A stretch of DNA of 64,000 nucleotides from Gilliamella sp. ESL0405. Its GTDB lineage: Bacteria > Pseudomonadota > Gammaproteobacteria > Enterobacterales > Orbaceae. Position 1 is the first letter of the stretch; every line of letters starts with the position of its first letter. Below are positions 8,447 to 20,166 of the stretch, in pieces. Made by a program: the position numbers and the translations under genes. The notes under the pieces are model-generated. The model was not told the DNA's origin. It did no database searches and saw only the letters and a list, made by a program, of their open reading frames with translations. The stretch is from the NCBI RefSeq assembly GCF_019469205.1, contig NZ_CP048265.1:2170001-2234000 (forward strand), read 5' to 3'.

Positions 8447-9694
8447 TTATTTTATTTTTTTATCGGTGTGATCCCAAATTAAACGAGGATCAAACTTTTG
8501 CGATGCGATCATAGTAATAATGACCACCGTTGCAAAAAAAGTCACACCAATATCGGGATAAACGCCCATCATTTGTTGGCTTCTGACTAATGAGCAGACG
8601 ACTGATACAACAAAAATGTCAATCATTGACCATTTACCAATAAATTCAACCGCATTATATAATTTCTTCATTTTTAGGCAATCGTGTTTATTTTTATGTT
8701 TCACTGCTAAAGCAAAATAACAAAGCCAGCTTAATGATATGATCTTTAAAATGGGAATCACCACACTGGCGGTAAAAATCACCAAAGCAACAGGGATATC
8801 GCCCGCTTGCCACATATATATCACCCCATCCATAATGGTCGATGAAGATGACGAGCCAAACACGACAGTTATCATAATCCCAAATACATTCGCCGGGATG
8901 TAAATAATTAAAGAGGTAACCAATAGCGCTATTGTCCACTGTATTTTGCTTCGCCCTCTTAGTTCACTCTTTTGTTTACATCTTGGGCATTTAGCATAAT
9001 GCGCCGGCAAAATAGCCTGGCAACAGGTACAAAGTTTTAAATGTTGGCTAATACCGGTTTTGCCTGTCTTTAAGGTATCTGATGCAAAATTATTGGTAAG
9101 AATCTCATTCCAAATCGTTTCGGGCGTAAAAATAACCGTGGCTTTAATATAAAAAAAGACAAATAAACAAAACGCCCAAAAAGTCCCGGTTACACCGATA
9201 TTGCCATAACTCATCAATTTAACAAAACTCACCAAAACACCAGTCAGAAAAATTTCCGGCATACACCAGTGTTGAAATTTTTCATAAACGATTAGAAAAT
9301 CTCGTTTACGATACTTTGTTAAAGTTAACTTCGAGCAGAGTAAAATAATAATTAATAATTTTAATACAGGAAAAACTAATACGAAAAAAATAAACAGCGC
9401 TGAAATATAACTATATTTGTCTACATATAAGATCTGAGGAATGTCTAAAACACTCACGCCATTAAAATTACCGACTAATCGTATATCAATAAAGATAAAG
9501 CCGCAGGCGATAATAATCATAATTAAAGAACAAATTGCATACATGCTTGCTCGTAATTTCATCTGAATATTATTTTTGGCTAAGGTGGTATGACATCGCG
9601 GGCAAATGGCTTTGTGCCCCATACCAACATTTGTCAGTTCAATGACTAAATCACAATGCGAACATAAAGCATAATGTTGTTTATCAAAGACCAT
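8447..9694 (-). CDS. pqiA: PqiA, inner-membrane partner of PqiB
   Basis: 415 residues with a duplicated architecture: a zinc-ribbon-like CSHC...CPRC near residues 11-34 followed by four membrane segments, then a second ribbon (CTCC...CPRC, about 224-240) and four more segments. This is the PqiA/YebS pattern. First gene of pqiABC. In E. coli the operon responds to paraquat through SoxS and is involved in envelope lipid homeostasis; I see no clear SoxS box upstream. SD AGAGATG lies 5' of the ATG at 9694. Confidence 0.94.
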   Translation of the reverse strand: MVFDKQHYALCSHCDLVIELTNVGMGHKAICPRCHTTLAKNNIQMKLRASMYAICSLIMIIIACGFIFIDIRLVGNFNGVSVLDIPQILYVDKYSYISALFIFFVLVFPVLKLLIIILLCSKLTLTKYRKRDFLIVYEKFQHWCMPEIFLTGVLVSFVKLMSYGNIGVTGTFWAFCLFVFFYIKATVIFTPETIWNEILTNNFASDTLKTGKTGISQHLKLCTCCQAILPAHYAKCPRCKQKSELRGRSKIQWTIALLVTSLIIYIPANVFGIMITVVFGSSSSSTIMDGVIYMWQAGDIPVALVIFTASVVIPILKIISLSWLCYFALAVKHKNKHDCLKMKKLYNAVEFIGKWSMIDIFVVSVVCSLVRSQQMMGVYPDIGVTFFATVVIITMIASQKFDPRLIWDHTDKKIK

Positions 9695-10153
9695 TATTTA
9701 ATTTCATCTCTTAGATTGATATTTATATGTAAAGATATTTCAGAATAGTATAACGTTTATGTAGAAAACTGAATAATTAAATTTTATACAGCAATGAAGA
9801 GTGATCACCACTTTAATCGATTGTAAATGATTAAAACTTATTCACTCATCATATCAAATGGTGTTTTTTAAAGAAAGTGTTAACGGTAAAAATCGTCAAA
9901 ATTGATTATTTTAGCTTGGTGATTATCGACCTTTTAGCTCATCCAATCTCAATACCAATAAAAGGTGACGGTTAAATGGCGTGTTGATAAATATTGTTAC
10001 AATCACGGCCGTTCAAATTGTGGTAAAATGGTTCGATTTTCTACACGTAATATCCGTTAGCTTGTCAGATCACATATAGCCTGTCTCTCTATTAATCCCC
10101 TACTTTACCAATAAGCATTAACTAAATGATTAATGTGTATAAAAAAAGCTTGA
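9695..10153. other. pqiA-recA divergent intergenic region
   Basis: About 460 AT-rich bases with no convincing frame on either strand. On the minus strand TATACT near 9746-9751 could be the pqiA -10. The right end carries the recA promoter, listed separately. No RNA gene was recognised. Confidence 0.5.
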
Positions 10154-10177
10154 TACTGTATAACAATACAGTATAAT
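10150..10177 (+). promoter_or_regulatory. recA promoter
   Basis: TTGATA (10150-10155), a 16-bp spacer and TATAAT (10172-10177) form a strong sigma-70 promoter 36 bp before the recA ATG. The SOS box fills the spacer. Confidence 0.85.
10154..10173. promoter_or_regulatory. LexA (SOS) box of recA
   Basis: TACTGTATAACAATACAGTA keeps the CTG-N10-CAG core and flanking TA pairs of the LexA consensus. It overlaps both promoter elements, so LexA would block RNA polymerase until DNA damage. Confidence 0.95.
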
Positions 10178-10212
10178 ATGCCTCATATCCTTACTCATTG
10201 GAATTTTATAAT

Positions 10213-11256
10213 ATGAATGAAAACAAACAACGTGCACTTTCAGCTGCATTAAGTCAAATCGAAAAACAATTTGGTAAAGGTTCAATTATGCGTTTAGGTG
10301 ATACTCAAACGCTAGATGTTGATGCGGTTTCTACTGGCTCCTTAGGACTCGATATAGCACTAGGTATCGGTGGTTTGCCAATGGGTAGAATCGTTGAAAT
10401 CTTTGGGCCAGAATCTTCCGGTAAAACAACACTAACCTTATCGGTTATTGCGCAAGCCCAAAAAGAAGGGAAAACATGTGCATTTATTGATGCTGAACAT
10501 GCATTAGATCCAATTTATGCTGCTAAATTAGGCGTGCAAGTTGATGATCTATTAGTTTCACAACCTGATACTGGCGAACAAGCGCTAGAAATTTGTGATG
10601 CACTGGTTCGCTCTGGTGCTGTTGATGTCATTATTGTTGACTCCGTTGCTGCATTAACACCAAAAGCCGAAATCGAAGGCGAAATGGGTGACTCTCATAT
10701 GGGCTTACAAGCAAGATTGATGTCTCAAGCATTACGAAAATTAACCGCCAATATTAAAAACGCCAACTGCTTAGTTGTTTTCATTAACCAAATTCGTATG
10801 AAAATCGGCGTTATGTTCGGTAATCCGGAAACAACAACGGGTGGTAATGCCCTAAAATTCTACGCCTCTGTGCGTTTAGATATCCGTCGTACCGGTGCTG
10901 TTAAAGAAGGCGAAGATGTGATTGGTAGTGATACCCGTGTCAAAGTCGTTAAAAATAAAGTGGCGGCGCCATTTAGACAAGCTGAATTCCAAATTCTTTA
11001 TGGTTGTGGTATCTCCAAAGAAGGCGAATTAATTGATTTAGGTGTTAAACATAAATTAGTGGATAAAGCTGGTGCTTGGTACAGCTATAACGGTGAAAAA
11101 GTTGGTCAAGGTAAAGCTAATTCCATTAAGTTTTTACAAGAACACCCTGAAGTTGCTAACGAACTAGAAGCCAAACTTCGTGACTTATTACTCAACAGCC
11201 CAGCGGTATTTTCTGCTGACGACCAAGAGACAATAACCGAGGAAGAAAGCTTTTAA
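10213..11256 (+). CDS. recA: recombinase RecA
   Basis: 347 residues, nearly collinear with E. coli RecA: Walker [10 protein letters not shown] at about 64-72, the EAH segment, the L1 region around [10 protein letters not shown], the L2 region containing [17 protein letters not shown], and an acidic C-terminus. It forms filaments on single-stranded DNA, drives strand exchange and triggers LexA cleavage. The ATG at 10213 ([13 protein letters not shown]) is preferred over the TTG at 10198, and GGAA lies upstream. recX follows after 2 bp. SOS control is visible directly in the promoter. Confidence 0.99.
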   Translation: MNENKQRALSAALSQIEKQFGKGSIMRLGDTQTLDVDAVSTGSLGLDIALGIGGLPMGRIVEIFGPESSGKTTLTLSVIAQAQKEGKTCAFIDAEHALDPIYAAKLGVQVDDLLVSQPDTGEQALEICDALVRSGAVDVIIVDSVAALTPKAEIEGEMGDSHMGLQARLMSQALRKLTANIKNANCLVVFINQIRMKIGVMFGNPETTTGGNALKFYASVRLDIRRTGAVKEGEDVIGSDTRVKVVKNKVAAPFRQAEFQILYGCGISKEGELIDLGVKHKLVDKAGAWYSYNGEKVGQGKANSIKFLQEHPEVANELEAKLRDLLLNSPAVFSADDQETITEEESF

Positions 11257-11258
11257 TA

Positions 11259-11759
11259 ATGGACCAAAAGCTCGATAAATCAATTTTAAATAAAGCTGTG
11301 CAATTACTTGCACAGCGTGATCACTCATCCTACGAATTAACCCAAAAACTCGTCTTGTTTTTTTCCCGAAAATTAAATCGTGATGATGAAGATTATCCGG
11401 AACTTAAACAGCAATTAAAACAAGAGATTAGCCACACAATTGAATATTGCATTTGTCAAAATTGGATAAATGATACACAATATATCGAAAAATACATTAC
11501 CATGCGCGCTAACAAAGGTTATGGCAGACAAAAAATCGCAGTTGAGTTAAAACAACGTGGTTTACCAGAACAGGTAAGCCGTCAGCTTTTGAATGCATCG
11601 GATATTGATTGGGCAGCGCTGGCTTATCAACAATTACAGAAAAAGTTTAAACAAATCGATCTTAAAAATAATCTGCAAAAACAAAAAAGTATTCAGTTTT
11701 TAATTTACCGTGGTTATACACAAAGTGATGTAAAAACTATGTATACTTTATTGACTTAA
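11259..11759 (+). CDS. recX: RecX, regulator of RecA
   Basis: A 166-residue helical protein with the RecX three-helix-repeat pattern: LAQRDHSSYELTQKL near the start, then GYGRQKIAVELKQRGL near residue 90 and FLIYRGYTQSDV near the end. RecX binds RecA filaments and limits their extension. It begins 2 bp after the recA stop, so it is co-transcribed and probably reached by read-through under SOS induction. Length is typical of enterobacterial RecX. Confidence 0.95.
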   Translation: MDQKLDKSILNKAVQLLAQRDHSSYELTQKLVLFFSRKLNRDDEDYPELKQQLKQEISHTIEYCICQNWINDTQYIEKYITMRANKGYGRQKIAVELKQRGLPEQVSRQLLNASDIDWAALAYQQLQKKFKQIDLKNNLQKQKSIQFLIYRGYTQSDVKTMYTLLT

Positions 11760-11963
11760 ATAAGTATAGTCCCTACAATACAACACATAAAACTAAGCCG
11801 TACCCATTACGAATAAAGCTCGCTAGATCATTTAATTTTATTCCTTATTTACTTATAAAAGTAACTAGATCAACCGCTGTAATAAGAATATTTACTTTTC
11901 AACTTAAGTTGTAACGGGTATATTACTATGTTTAAAAATTTATCGTTTAATATGGAAGCATAA

Positions 11964-14597
11964 ATGAAAAGTACTGCAGAAATTCGTCAAAGTTTTCTTG
12001 ACTTTTTCCATAGCAAAGGACACGAAATTGTCGCAAGTAGTTCCCTTGTTCCACACAATGATCCAACTCTTTTATTTACAAATGCGGGAATGAATCAATT
12101 TAAAGATGTTTTTCTCGGTATTGATAAACGCCCTTATACCAGAGCAACGACATCACAACGTTGTGTTCGTGCAGGCGGTAAACATAATGATTTAGATAAC
12201 GTTGGTTATACAGCTCGTCACCATACATTTTTTGAAATGCTTGGAAATTTTAGTTTCGGTGACTATTTTAAACGTGACGCAATCCATTTCGCCTGGGAAT
12301 TATTAACCAGCAAACAGTGGTTTAATTTACCGAAAGAAAAACTAACCGTCACTGTTTATGCTACCGATGATGAAGCTTACGATATCTGGCAAAATGAGAT
12401 TGGTGTACCACAAGAGCGCATAATTCGCATCGGCGATAACAAAGGTGCGCCGTATGCATCAGATAACTTCTGGCAAATGGGTGATACCGGCCCTTGTGGT
12501 CCTTGTACTGAAATTTTCTATGACCATGGCGATCATATTTATGGTGGTCCACCGGGTAGTGCCGATGAAGACGGTGACAGATTTATCGAGATTTGGAATC
12601 TGGTGTTTATGCAATTCAATCGCTTACCAGATGGCACCATGGAGCCACTACCTAAACCGTCGGTTGATACCGGCATGGGCTTAGAACGTATAGCCGCCGT
12701 TTTACAGCATGTCAATTCTAATTACGATATTGACCTGTTTAAAAAGTTAATTAAAGATGCTGCTGAAATTATTCAGACCAACGACTTAGAAAGTAAATCA
12801 TTACGTGTTATTGCCGACCATATTCGCTCTTGCGCGTTTTTAGTATCTGACGGTGTGGTGCCGTCTAATGAAGGTCGTGGTTACGTTTTACGTCGCATTA
12901 TTCGCCGAGCAGTACGCCACGGGCATATGCTAGGTGCTAAAGATATATTCTTCTATAAATTAGTGAAATCACTAATTGAAGTTATGGGTAGTGCTGCGGT
13001 TGAGTTAGCCAAAAACCAAAAATTGGTTGAAGACACCCTTAAAATTGAAGAAGAACAGTTCTTAAAAACGCTTGAACGCGGTTTATTGATGTTAGATCAA
13101 GAACTAGGTAAAATTTCAGATTCTGTCTTACCTGGCGATGTGGCGTTTAAACTTTATGATACTTATGGATTCCCATTAGATTTAACGGCTGATGTTTGTC
13201 GAGAAAAAAATATCACTATCGATGAAGACGGATTTAATCGATGCATGGAAGAGCAACGTAAACGTGCTCGTGAATCAAGTTCTTTTAGTGTTGATTATAG
13301 TAACGTCATTAAGCTCGACGACCAAACAGAGTTTTTAGGTTACCAAGCCACAGAAGCATCCGGCAAAGTGATCGCAATTTTCCAAAATGGCCAAAAAGTT
13401 CAAAGTATTGATAGCGGCGAACAAGCCATTGTTGTTTTAGACAAAACGCCATTTTATGGCGAATCAGGCGGCCAAGTGGGTGATAAAGGCTTACTAACGG
13501 CTGCAAACCTTGAGTTTAAAGTTACCGACAGTCAAAAATATGGTAAAAGCATTGGCCATATAGGTAAGATCGTTAAAGGATCTTTAAAAGTTGGTGATAT
13601 AGTGACTGCAGCTATTGATATTGAAATACGTGATCGTATTCGTCGTAATCATTCAGCAACACATTTACTGCAAGCAGCACTACAACAAATTTTAGGTAAT
13701 CATGTTCATCAGAAAGGTTCATTAGTTAATGACAGCTATCTGCGTTTTGACTTTTCACATAATCAAGCCATTACGCCGGAGCAGATCACTGAAATTGAAA
13801 ACCTTGTCAATCAACAAATACGTCGTAATTTGATAGTAGATATTGAATTAATGCCAATTCAAGATGCTAAAGATAGAGGTGCTATGGCGCTATTTGGTGA
13901 GAAGTATGAGGATATAGTTAGGGTTCTGACAATGGGTGATTTCTCAATTGAACTTTGTGGAGGAACACACGTAGATAGAACTGGAGATATAGGATTATTT
14001 AAAATAACTTCTGAATCAAGCATTGCATCAGGAGTACGTCGTATTGAGGCTACAACCGGTCAAAATGCGATGGATTATATTCACCATGAATCTCATTTGT
14101 TAACGCAAATTGGACAATTGGTAAAAAGTGATAAAGCAGCCTTATTATCACGAATTGAGCAAATGCTCGAACAAACAAAACTGTTAGAAAAAACCATTGA
14201 ACAGTTAAAAGCACAAAAAGCTAGCCAACAAAGTGCGCAATTACTGGATCAATGCATAACAGTTAATAATAAAAATATACTAATTGCTAAACTTGATAAC
14301 GTCGAAGCTAAATTATTACGCTCAATGATTGATGATCTTAAAAATCAATTAAAAACCGGTGTTATTATTTTAGCGGCTGTTAACGACGGTAAAATCAATT
14401 TAGCGGCTGGTGTTACCAATGACTTAATCGGTATTGTTAAAGCTGGCGAATTAGTTTCTCAATTAGCATTAAAAGTAGGTGGTAAGGGCGGTGGGCGGCC
14501 TGATTTCGCCCAAGCAGGTGGAATGGATCTTTCGGCGTTACCAGAAGCGTTATCTTCTGTAAAAAAGGAAATCAGTAATAAATTACAAGCAAGTTAG
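11964..14597 (+). CDS. alaS: alanine-tRNA ligase
   Basis: 877 residues, matching AlaRS in domain order: class II catalytic core with the [16 protein letters not shown] motif near 70, tRNA-recognition domain ([12 protein letters not shown], about 285), editing domain with zinc-binding HSATHLL (about 558-562) and CGGTH (about 660), and the C-terminal DHHA1-like tail ending [17 protein letters not shown]. The start is supported by GGAAG upstream. A 204-bp gap separates it from recX, so it probably has its own promoter. csrA follows, as in many gammaproteobacteria. Confidence 0.99.
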   Translation: MKSTAEIRQSFLDFFHSKGHEIVASSSLVPHNDPTLLFTNAGMNQFKDVFLGIDKRPYTRATTSQRCVRAGGKHNDLDNVGYTARHHTFFEMLGNFSFGDYFKRDAIHFAWELLTSKQWFNLPKEKLTVTVYATDDEAYDIWQNEIGVPQERIIRIGDNKGAPYASDNFWQMGDTGPCGPCTEIFYDHGDHIYGGPPGSADEDGDRFIEIWNLVFMQFNRLPDGTMEPLPKPSVDTGMGLERIAAVLQHVNSNYDIDLFKKLIKDAAEIIQTNDLESKSLRVIADHIRSCAFLVSDGVVPSNEGRGYVLRRIIRRAVRHGHMLGAKDIFFYKLVKSLIEVMGSAAVELAKNQKLVEDTLKIEEEQFLKTLERGLLMLDQELGKISDSVLPGDVAFKLYDTYGFPLDLTADVCREKNITIDEDGFNRCMEEQRKRARESSSFSVDYSNVIKLDDQTEFLGYQATEASGKVIAIFQNGQKVQSIDSGEQAIVVLDKTPFYGESGGQVGDKGLLTAANLEFKVTDSQKYGKSIGHIGKIVKGSLKVGDIVTAAIDIEIRDRIRRNHSATHLLQAALQQILGNHVHQKGSLVNDSYLRFDFSHNQAITPEQITEIENLVNQQIRRNLIVDIELMPIQDAKDRGAMALFGEKYEDIVRVLTMGDFSIELCGGTHVDRTGDIGLFKITSESSIASGVRRIEATTGQNAMDYIHHESHLLTQIGQLVKSDKAALLSRIEQMLEQTKLLEKTIEQLKAQKASQQSAQLLDQCITVNNKNILIAKLDNVEAKLLRSMIDDLKNQLKTGVIILAAVNDGKINLAAGVTNDLIGIVKAGELVSQLALKVGGKGGGRPDFAQAGGMDLSALPEALSSVKKEISNKLQAS

Positions 14598-14737
14598 CCA
14601 GATATACTTAAGTGATTGTTAATTAAACATTGGGTATATTCTGTAAAATTCCGTCTTTCTGTCTTATTGATGGAAGGCTGACGAAGCTATATCTTAAAAT
14701 TGTTTGGATATATACTTAACTGATATTAGGAGATCTA

Positions 14738-14938
14738 ATGTTAATTTTAACTAGGAGAGTAGGTGAAACACTTATCATTGGTGACGATGTTGTTATTACC
14801 ATTTTAGGCGTGAAGGGTAATCAGGTCAGAATTGGTATTAACGCACCTAAAGAAGTTTCTATTCATAGAGAAGAAATCTACAATAGAATTCATCAATCGC
14901 AAGACAAAAATGATGAATCTACTGAGCCCAAAGAGTAA
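14738..14938 (+). CDS. csrA: carbon storage regulator CsrA
   Basis: 66 residues beginning [16 protein letters not shown] and containing [15 protein letters not shown], the hallmark of CsrA/RsmA. The dimer binds GGA motifs in mRNA leaders and controls translation of carbon and motility genes. The SD is AGGAG (14728-14732), itself a possible CsrA target, and a second AGGAG occurs at codons 6-8. A slightly extended acidic tail (DESTEPKE) follows the conserved core. Confidence 0.98.
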   Translation: MLILTRRVGETLIIGDDVVITILGVKGNQVRIGINAPKEVSIHREEIYNRIHQSQDKNDESTEPKE

Positions 14939-15059
14939 TATTGGGCAGGAAATAAACAACTAGCGCGCATAAGCGAAAAAATGTTTGACTTATTTTTTCT
15001 AGAACGTAATATGTGCGCCACACATTATGATTTTGTTCAAACATAATCGTAGTTGTTTT

Positions 15060-15152
15060 GGTGAGATGGCCGAGAGGCTGAAGGCGCTCCCCTGCTAAGG
15101 GAGTATGCGGTCAAAAGCTGCATCGAGGGTTCGAATCCCTCTCTCACCGCCA
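15060..15152 (+). tRNA. serV: tRNA-Ser (GCT)
   Basis: 93 nt including encoded CCA. The long variable arm, GGTTCGAATCC T-loop and anticodon loop CTGCTAA read AGC/AGU serine codons. It is almost the same sequence and has the same position after csrA as E. coli serV. Confidence 0.98.
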
Positions 15153-15172
15153 TTTTTAAAAAATTAAAATAT

Positions 15173-15249
15173 GCATCCGTAGCTCAGCTGGATAGAGTAC
15201 CCGGCTACGAACCGGGCGGTCAGGGGTTCGAATCCCTTCGGATGCACCA
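15173..15249 (+). tRNA. tRNA-Arg (ACG), copy 1
   Basis: 77 nt with encoded CCA; anticodon loop CTACGAA (ACG, normally modified to ICG), acceptor GCATCCG/CGGATGC. It corresponds to argV/argY in E. coli. Confidence 0.98.
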
Positions 15250-15267
15250 TTTTAAAAAATTCAAAAC

Positions 15268-15344
15268 GCATCCGTAGCTCAGCTGGATAGAGTACCCGGC
15301 TACGAACCGGGCGGTCAGGGGTTCGAATCCCTTCGGATGCACCA
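15268..15344 (+). tRNA. tRNA-Arg (ACG), copy 2
   Basis: 77 nt, identical to copy 1 over the mature sequence as far as I can see, 18 bp downstream of it. Confidence 0.98.
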
Positions 15345-15363
15345 TTTTTTTACGAACTTGCAC

Positions 15364-15440
15364 GCATCCGTAGCTCAGCTGGATAGAGCACTCGGCTTCG
15401 AACCGAGCGGTCAGGGGTTCGAATCCCTTCGGGTGCGCCA
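15364..15440 (+). tRNA. tRNA-Arg (TCG)
   Basis: 77 nt with the same body as the two ACG copies. The anticodon is TCG (loop CTTCGAA) and the anticodon stem is CTCGG/CCGAG instead of CCCGG/CCGGG, so pairing is kept. The acceptor stem ends CGGGTGC, giving one T-G wobble pair. It would read CGA and CGG. E. coli has no UCG species, so this copy looks like an anticodon-switched duplicate. Confidence 0.93.
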
Positions 15441-15936
15441 TTTAAGCATCCTAAAAATCTTCTTCGATTTATAATGCCAATTAAACGTTATATTGAATAT
15501 CATAAAAGGTTATACTCATTAACAATGCTATTTACTTTTTATAGCTTATTAGGACTACAAACTATTTTAAAAATGTTGAATGCTATAAATCACTATACAA
15601 AGCTTTTTATGTTTCCCCTTAAATATTACCCTACCCGCTCTTAAAAAGCTTCGTACAAGCTTAAATTTTAAATTGGCAATAATAAAATTAAAGTACATCG
15701 ACTTAAAAAAATAAAGTTATAAAAAGAACATCAAGGACAAACGAAAATAATTATTTAAAAGCTTTGTTTATACTTTCAATGATGAAATTAAAGAATTAAA
15801 TATTGAGAAGCCAATATATTGAATATTTGATATGAAATGCATTTATCACTGAAACTGTTGGGTATTTATTAGAATACAATCTTGTATTTATAATAAACTG
15901 ACGTTGTCAGCTTTTAATTCACCGTAACTTTATTCT
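15441..15936. other. intergenic region after the tRNA cluster
   Basis: About 500 very AT-rich bases. I see only two small hairpins, AAATC-N6-GATTT near 15455-15470 just after the last tRNA and AAGCTT-N5-AAGCTT at 15647-15662, and no credible gene. Confidence 0.5.
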
Positions 15937-16218
15937 TTATGCATGAGAAGAAATAACTGAAAGCATTACACTGCCTATTGCCAGAATGAACAAAAACCAA
16001 AATACAAGGGTAATGACTCCACAAACTATTCCTACCGTTGCAAAACCGGAACCCCTTTTATTACTAGCTTTTATATCACTCTTAGCAACTGCACTTAATA
16101 CTATAGCTATAACAGCTAATATAATGCTTATATGACCGAGAGGAATTAGTGATATAATTCCACAAGTCATCCCAGCTATAGCTAAACCACTTATTACTTG
16201 ATAGTGTCGTTGATTCAC
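15937..16218 (-). CDS. small DUF4190-like membrane protein
   Basis: 93 residues with two pairs of hydrophobic segments (about 8-25 with 29-45, and 60-90) separated by a short basic loop (KSDIKASNKRGSG). The repeated GxxxGIISLIPLGHISIILAVIAIVLS pattern resembles DUF4190 proteins, which often sit next to signalling or secretion domains. It stands alone between the tRNA cluster and serS, on the opposite strand, with spacious AT-rich flanks. Function unknown. Confidence 0.65.
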   Translation of the reverse strand: MNQRHYQVISGLAIAGMTCGIISLIPLGHISIILAVIAIVLSAVAKSDIKASNKRGSGFATVGIVCGVITLVFWFLFILAIGSVMLSVISSHA

Positions 16219-18104
<1,886 letters not shown>

Positions 18105-18139
18105 CCCTGTTATTTACTAAAAGTTTGCTTACTTCATTT

Positions 18140-18167
18140 TAGCGCTATTAATTAGCGCTATTTTTTT
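18140..18167 (+). terminator. serS intrinsic terminator
   Basis: TAGCGCTA-TTAAT-TAGCGCTA followed by seven Ts. It lies directly in front of the next coding region. Confidence 0.85.
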
Positions 18168-18182
18168 ATGAAAGGTGAAAAA

Positions 18183-19079
18183 ATGATTAAAGGTGTTGTT
18201 CTTTCAATACTCGCATCATGCCTTTTTGGCTTACTTTACTACTATCCGGTTTTGCTACAGCCTCTTCCTGTGGTTGACATCTTTTGCTGGCGTTTATTAA
18301 CCTCGTTTCCAGCCATAGTAGTGTTAGTCTTTATTGAACACCAGTGGCCTGCAATTGGAGCTCTATTTAAGCGTATTAGAGAGCAACCGATGATTTTAGT
18401 CGGATTGATCTTTTCCTCCCTATTGTTAACTATTCAGATGTTAATTTTCATTTGGGCACCGCTTAATGGGCATGGATTATCGGCTTCTTTAGGCTATTTC
18501 TTATTACCATTAACCATGGTGATTTCAGGTCAGATTTTTTACCAGGAAAAACTCAGCTTTTTGCAAAAAATTGCCGTTTGCCTTGCTGCTATCGGCGTAG
18601 CCGTTGAAATCTATACCACAGGCGCATTTTCGTGGGAAACAGCAGTGGTTGCATTGGGTTACCCCATTTACTTTATTACACGCCGTAAATTGCAAATAGA
18701 GGGGATTTGTGGCACCTTTTCCGACTTCTTTTTTATATTTATTGGCTGCGTGATTTATTTCGCCTTTAATTACCCATTTAGCCAGAGTGTGAGAGATATT
18801 ACGCACTTTCATATTTTTATCCCAATGCTGGGGATCATTACTGCTATCGCTTTTGCTATGTACTTTTTAGCAAGACGACTATTACCTTTGGGATTATTTG
18901 GTTTGCTTGGATATGTTGAACCCGTTTTATTAACGCTTGTGTCAGTCCTATTTTTGCATGAATCGATCTCGACACAACATATTATCTCTTACAGCTTTAT
19001 TTGGTTGTCAGTATGTGTACTTGCGCTGGAGGGAACGATTTTTGTTTTGCGGGCAATAAAGCGTAAAAGAATTAAATAA
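18183..19079 (+). CDS. rarD: RarD/EamA-family DMT permease
   Basis: A 298-residue protein with ten hydrophobic segments in two five-helix EamA halves; GVVLSILASCLFGLLYYYPVLL at the start and YVEPVLLTLVSVLFLHE in the second half are typical RarD features. Substrate unknown; the family exports or imports small metabolites. The ATG at 18183 is preferred because AAAGGTG lies 5 bp before it; another ATG at 18168 is too close to the serS terminator. Transcription probably starts inside or after the terminator region, or by read-through from serS. Confidence 0.8.
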   Translation: MIKGVVLSILASCLFGLLYYYPVLLQPLPVVDIFCWRLLTSFPAIVVLVFIEHQWPAIGALFKRIREQPMILVGLIFSSLLLTIQMLIFIWAPLNGHGLSASLGYFLLPLTMVISGQIFYQEKLSFLQKIAVCLAAIGVAVEIYTTGAFSWETAVVALGYPIYFITRRKLQIEGICGTFSDFFFIFIGCVIYFAFNYPFSQSVRDITHFHIFIPMLGIITAIAFAMYFLARRLLPLGLFGLLGYVEPVLLTLVSVLFLHESISTQHIISYSFIWLSVCVLALEGTIFVLRAIKRKRIK

Positions 19080-19094
19080 AAAAGGACAGTAACT

Positions 19095-19123
19095 AAAAAG
19101 GTACCCTAGCTGGTACCTTTTTT
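19095..19123. terminator. bidirectional terminator between rarD and pflA
   Basis: AAAAAGGTACC-CTAGCT-GGTACCTTTTTT: 11-bp stem with A and T runs on both sides, suited to terminating both convergent genes. Confidence 0.88.
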
Positions 19124-19132
19124 ATTATCATG

Positions 19133-19909
19133 TTATTTACTAAATGTAACCGATTGACCATAACTTTCTATGATCTGTTGTATTCTGTCTAAGGTTTCTC
19201 GTGGTGGCGCCTCTACCCCTTGTAACTGATATTTATCCCCTATTGTATCCCATTTGTAAGCGCCCATTTTATGATAGGGTAATAACTCTACTCGCTCAAT
19301 ATTCTCCATACCTTGAATAAATTGCCCTAAAAGATGTGCTGAATTATCATCATCAGTCCACCCCGGAACGACCACATATCGTATCCATGTTCGCTTATTA
19401 ATTTTTTGTAGATATTTGGCAAACTCAAGCACACGTTTATTAGGTACGCCAACTAGTTTCTGATGTATTTCATCATTGATTTGTTTAAGATCTAACATGA
19501 CTAAGTCTGTCACTTCCATAAGTGCTTCAACTGTGTGATCTAACTGTCTTGCATAACCATTGGTATCTAAACATGTATGAATACCTTCTTGATGACAAGC
19601 TTTAAACCATTCAGTAATAAACTCAGATTGTAGTGTCGCTTCGCCACCAGAAGCGGTTACGCCCCCGCCATTAGGCATAATAAAACTTTTGTAAGTAACG
19701 ATCTCTTTCATCAGTTCGTCAACAGTGACTTCACGGCCAGCTTTTAAATCCCAGGTATCTCGGTTGTGGCAGTACAAGCAACGCATCAAGCAACCCTGAA
19801 AAAAAACAATGAAACGTATACCCGGCCCATCTACAGTACCAAATGACTCATAGGAGTGGATGCGACCTTTGATTGGTTGCTTTGTTGTCATAATAATATT
19901 TTGTTCCAT
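19133..19909 (-). CDS. pflA: pyruvate formate-lyase activating enzyme
   Basis: 258 residues. A radical SAM enzyme that installs the glycyl radical on PflB. The cluster-binding CLMRCLYC (CX3CX2C) is at about 40-47, preceded by [16 protein letters not shown], and followed by the GGG(V)TxSGGE motif near 82-91. Downstream of pflB on the same strand but separated by 257 bp and a terminator, so it is probably transcribed separately. SD AGAGA is 5' of the ATG at 19909; an ATG six codons in is a possible alternative. Confidence 0.97.
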   Translation of the reverse strand: MEQNIIMTTKQPIKGRIHSYESFGTVDGPGIRFIVFFQGCLMRCLYCHNRDTWDLKAGREVTVDELMKEIVTYKSFIMPNGGGVTASGGEATLQSEFITEWFKACHQEGIHTCLDTNGYARQLDHTVEALMEVTDLVMLDLKQINDEIHQKLVGVPNKRVLEFAKYLQKINKRTWIRYVVVPGWTDDDNSAHLLGQFIQGMENIERVELLPYHKMGAYKWDTIGDKYQLQGVEAPPRETLDRIQQIIESYGQSVTFSK

Positions 19910-20111
19910 AAAAGTTCTCTAGTAATTGCTCATATTACTTTTTTTTATCATTTTAGGTATTTTAACTCATATGATACTTTCTTACACCAATTGTATTAAT
20001 CGGATAATCGCTTATTAAAACCAATGATGAAAATAACGCTCAATATCGGTTAAAAAACACTATTTTTTTATAGCGTTTTTATGGTGTTTGCAAAGCTTAA
20101 GCTTATGCTGA

Positions 20112-20143
20112 TAAAAAAATAGCGCCTTAATGAGGCGCTATTT
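20112..20143 (-). terminator. focA-pflB operon terminator
   Basis: Minus-strand 11-bp stem AAATAGCGCCT / AGGCGCTATTT with a 5-nt loop, followed by a run of Ts (20113-20119), 23 bp past the pflB stop. Confidence 0.9.
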
Positions 20144-20166
20144 CAAGTCAGTATCAGTTAACTAAA

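Noticed and set aside
15220-15441. 73-codon minus-strand frame with repeated [12 protein letters not shown]
   Set aside because: It is the antisense of the tRNA-Arg cluster; the repeats are the tRNA repeats and not a protein. Such frames are a known annotation artefact.
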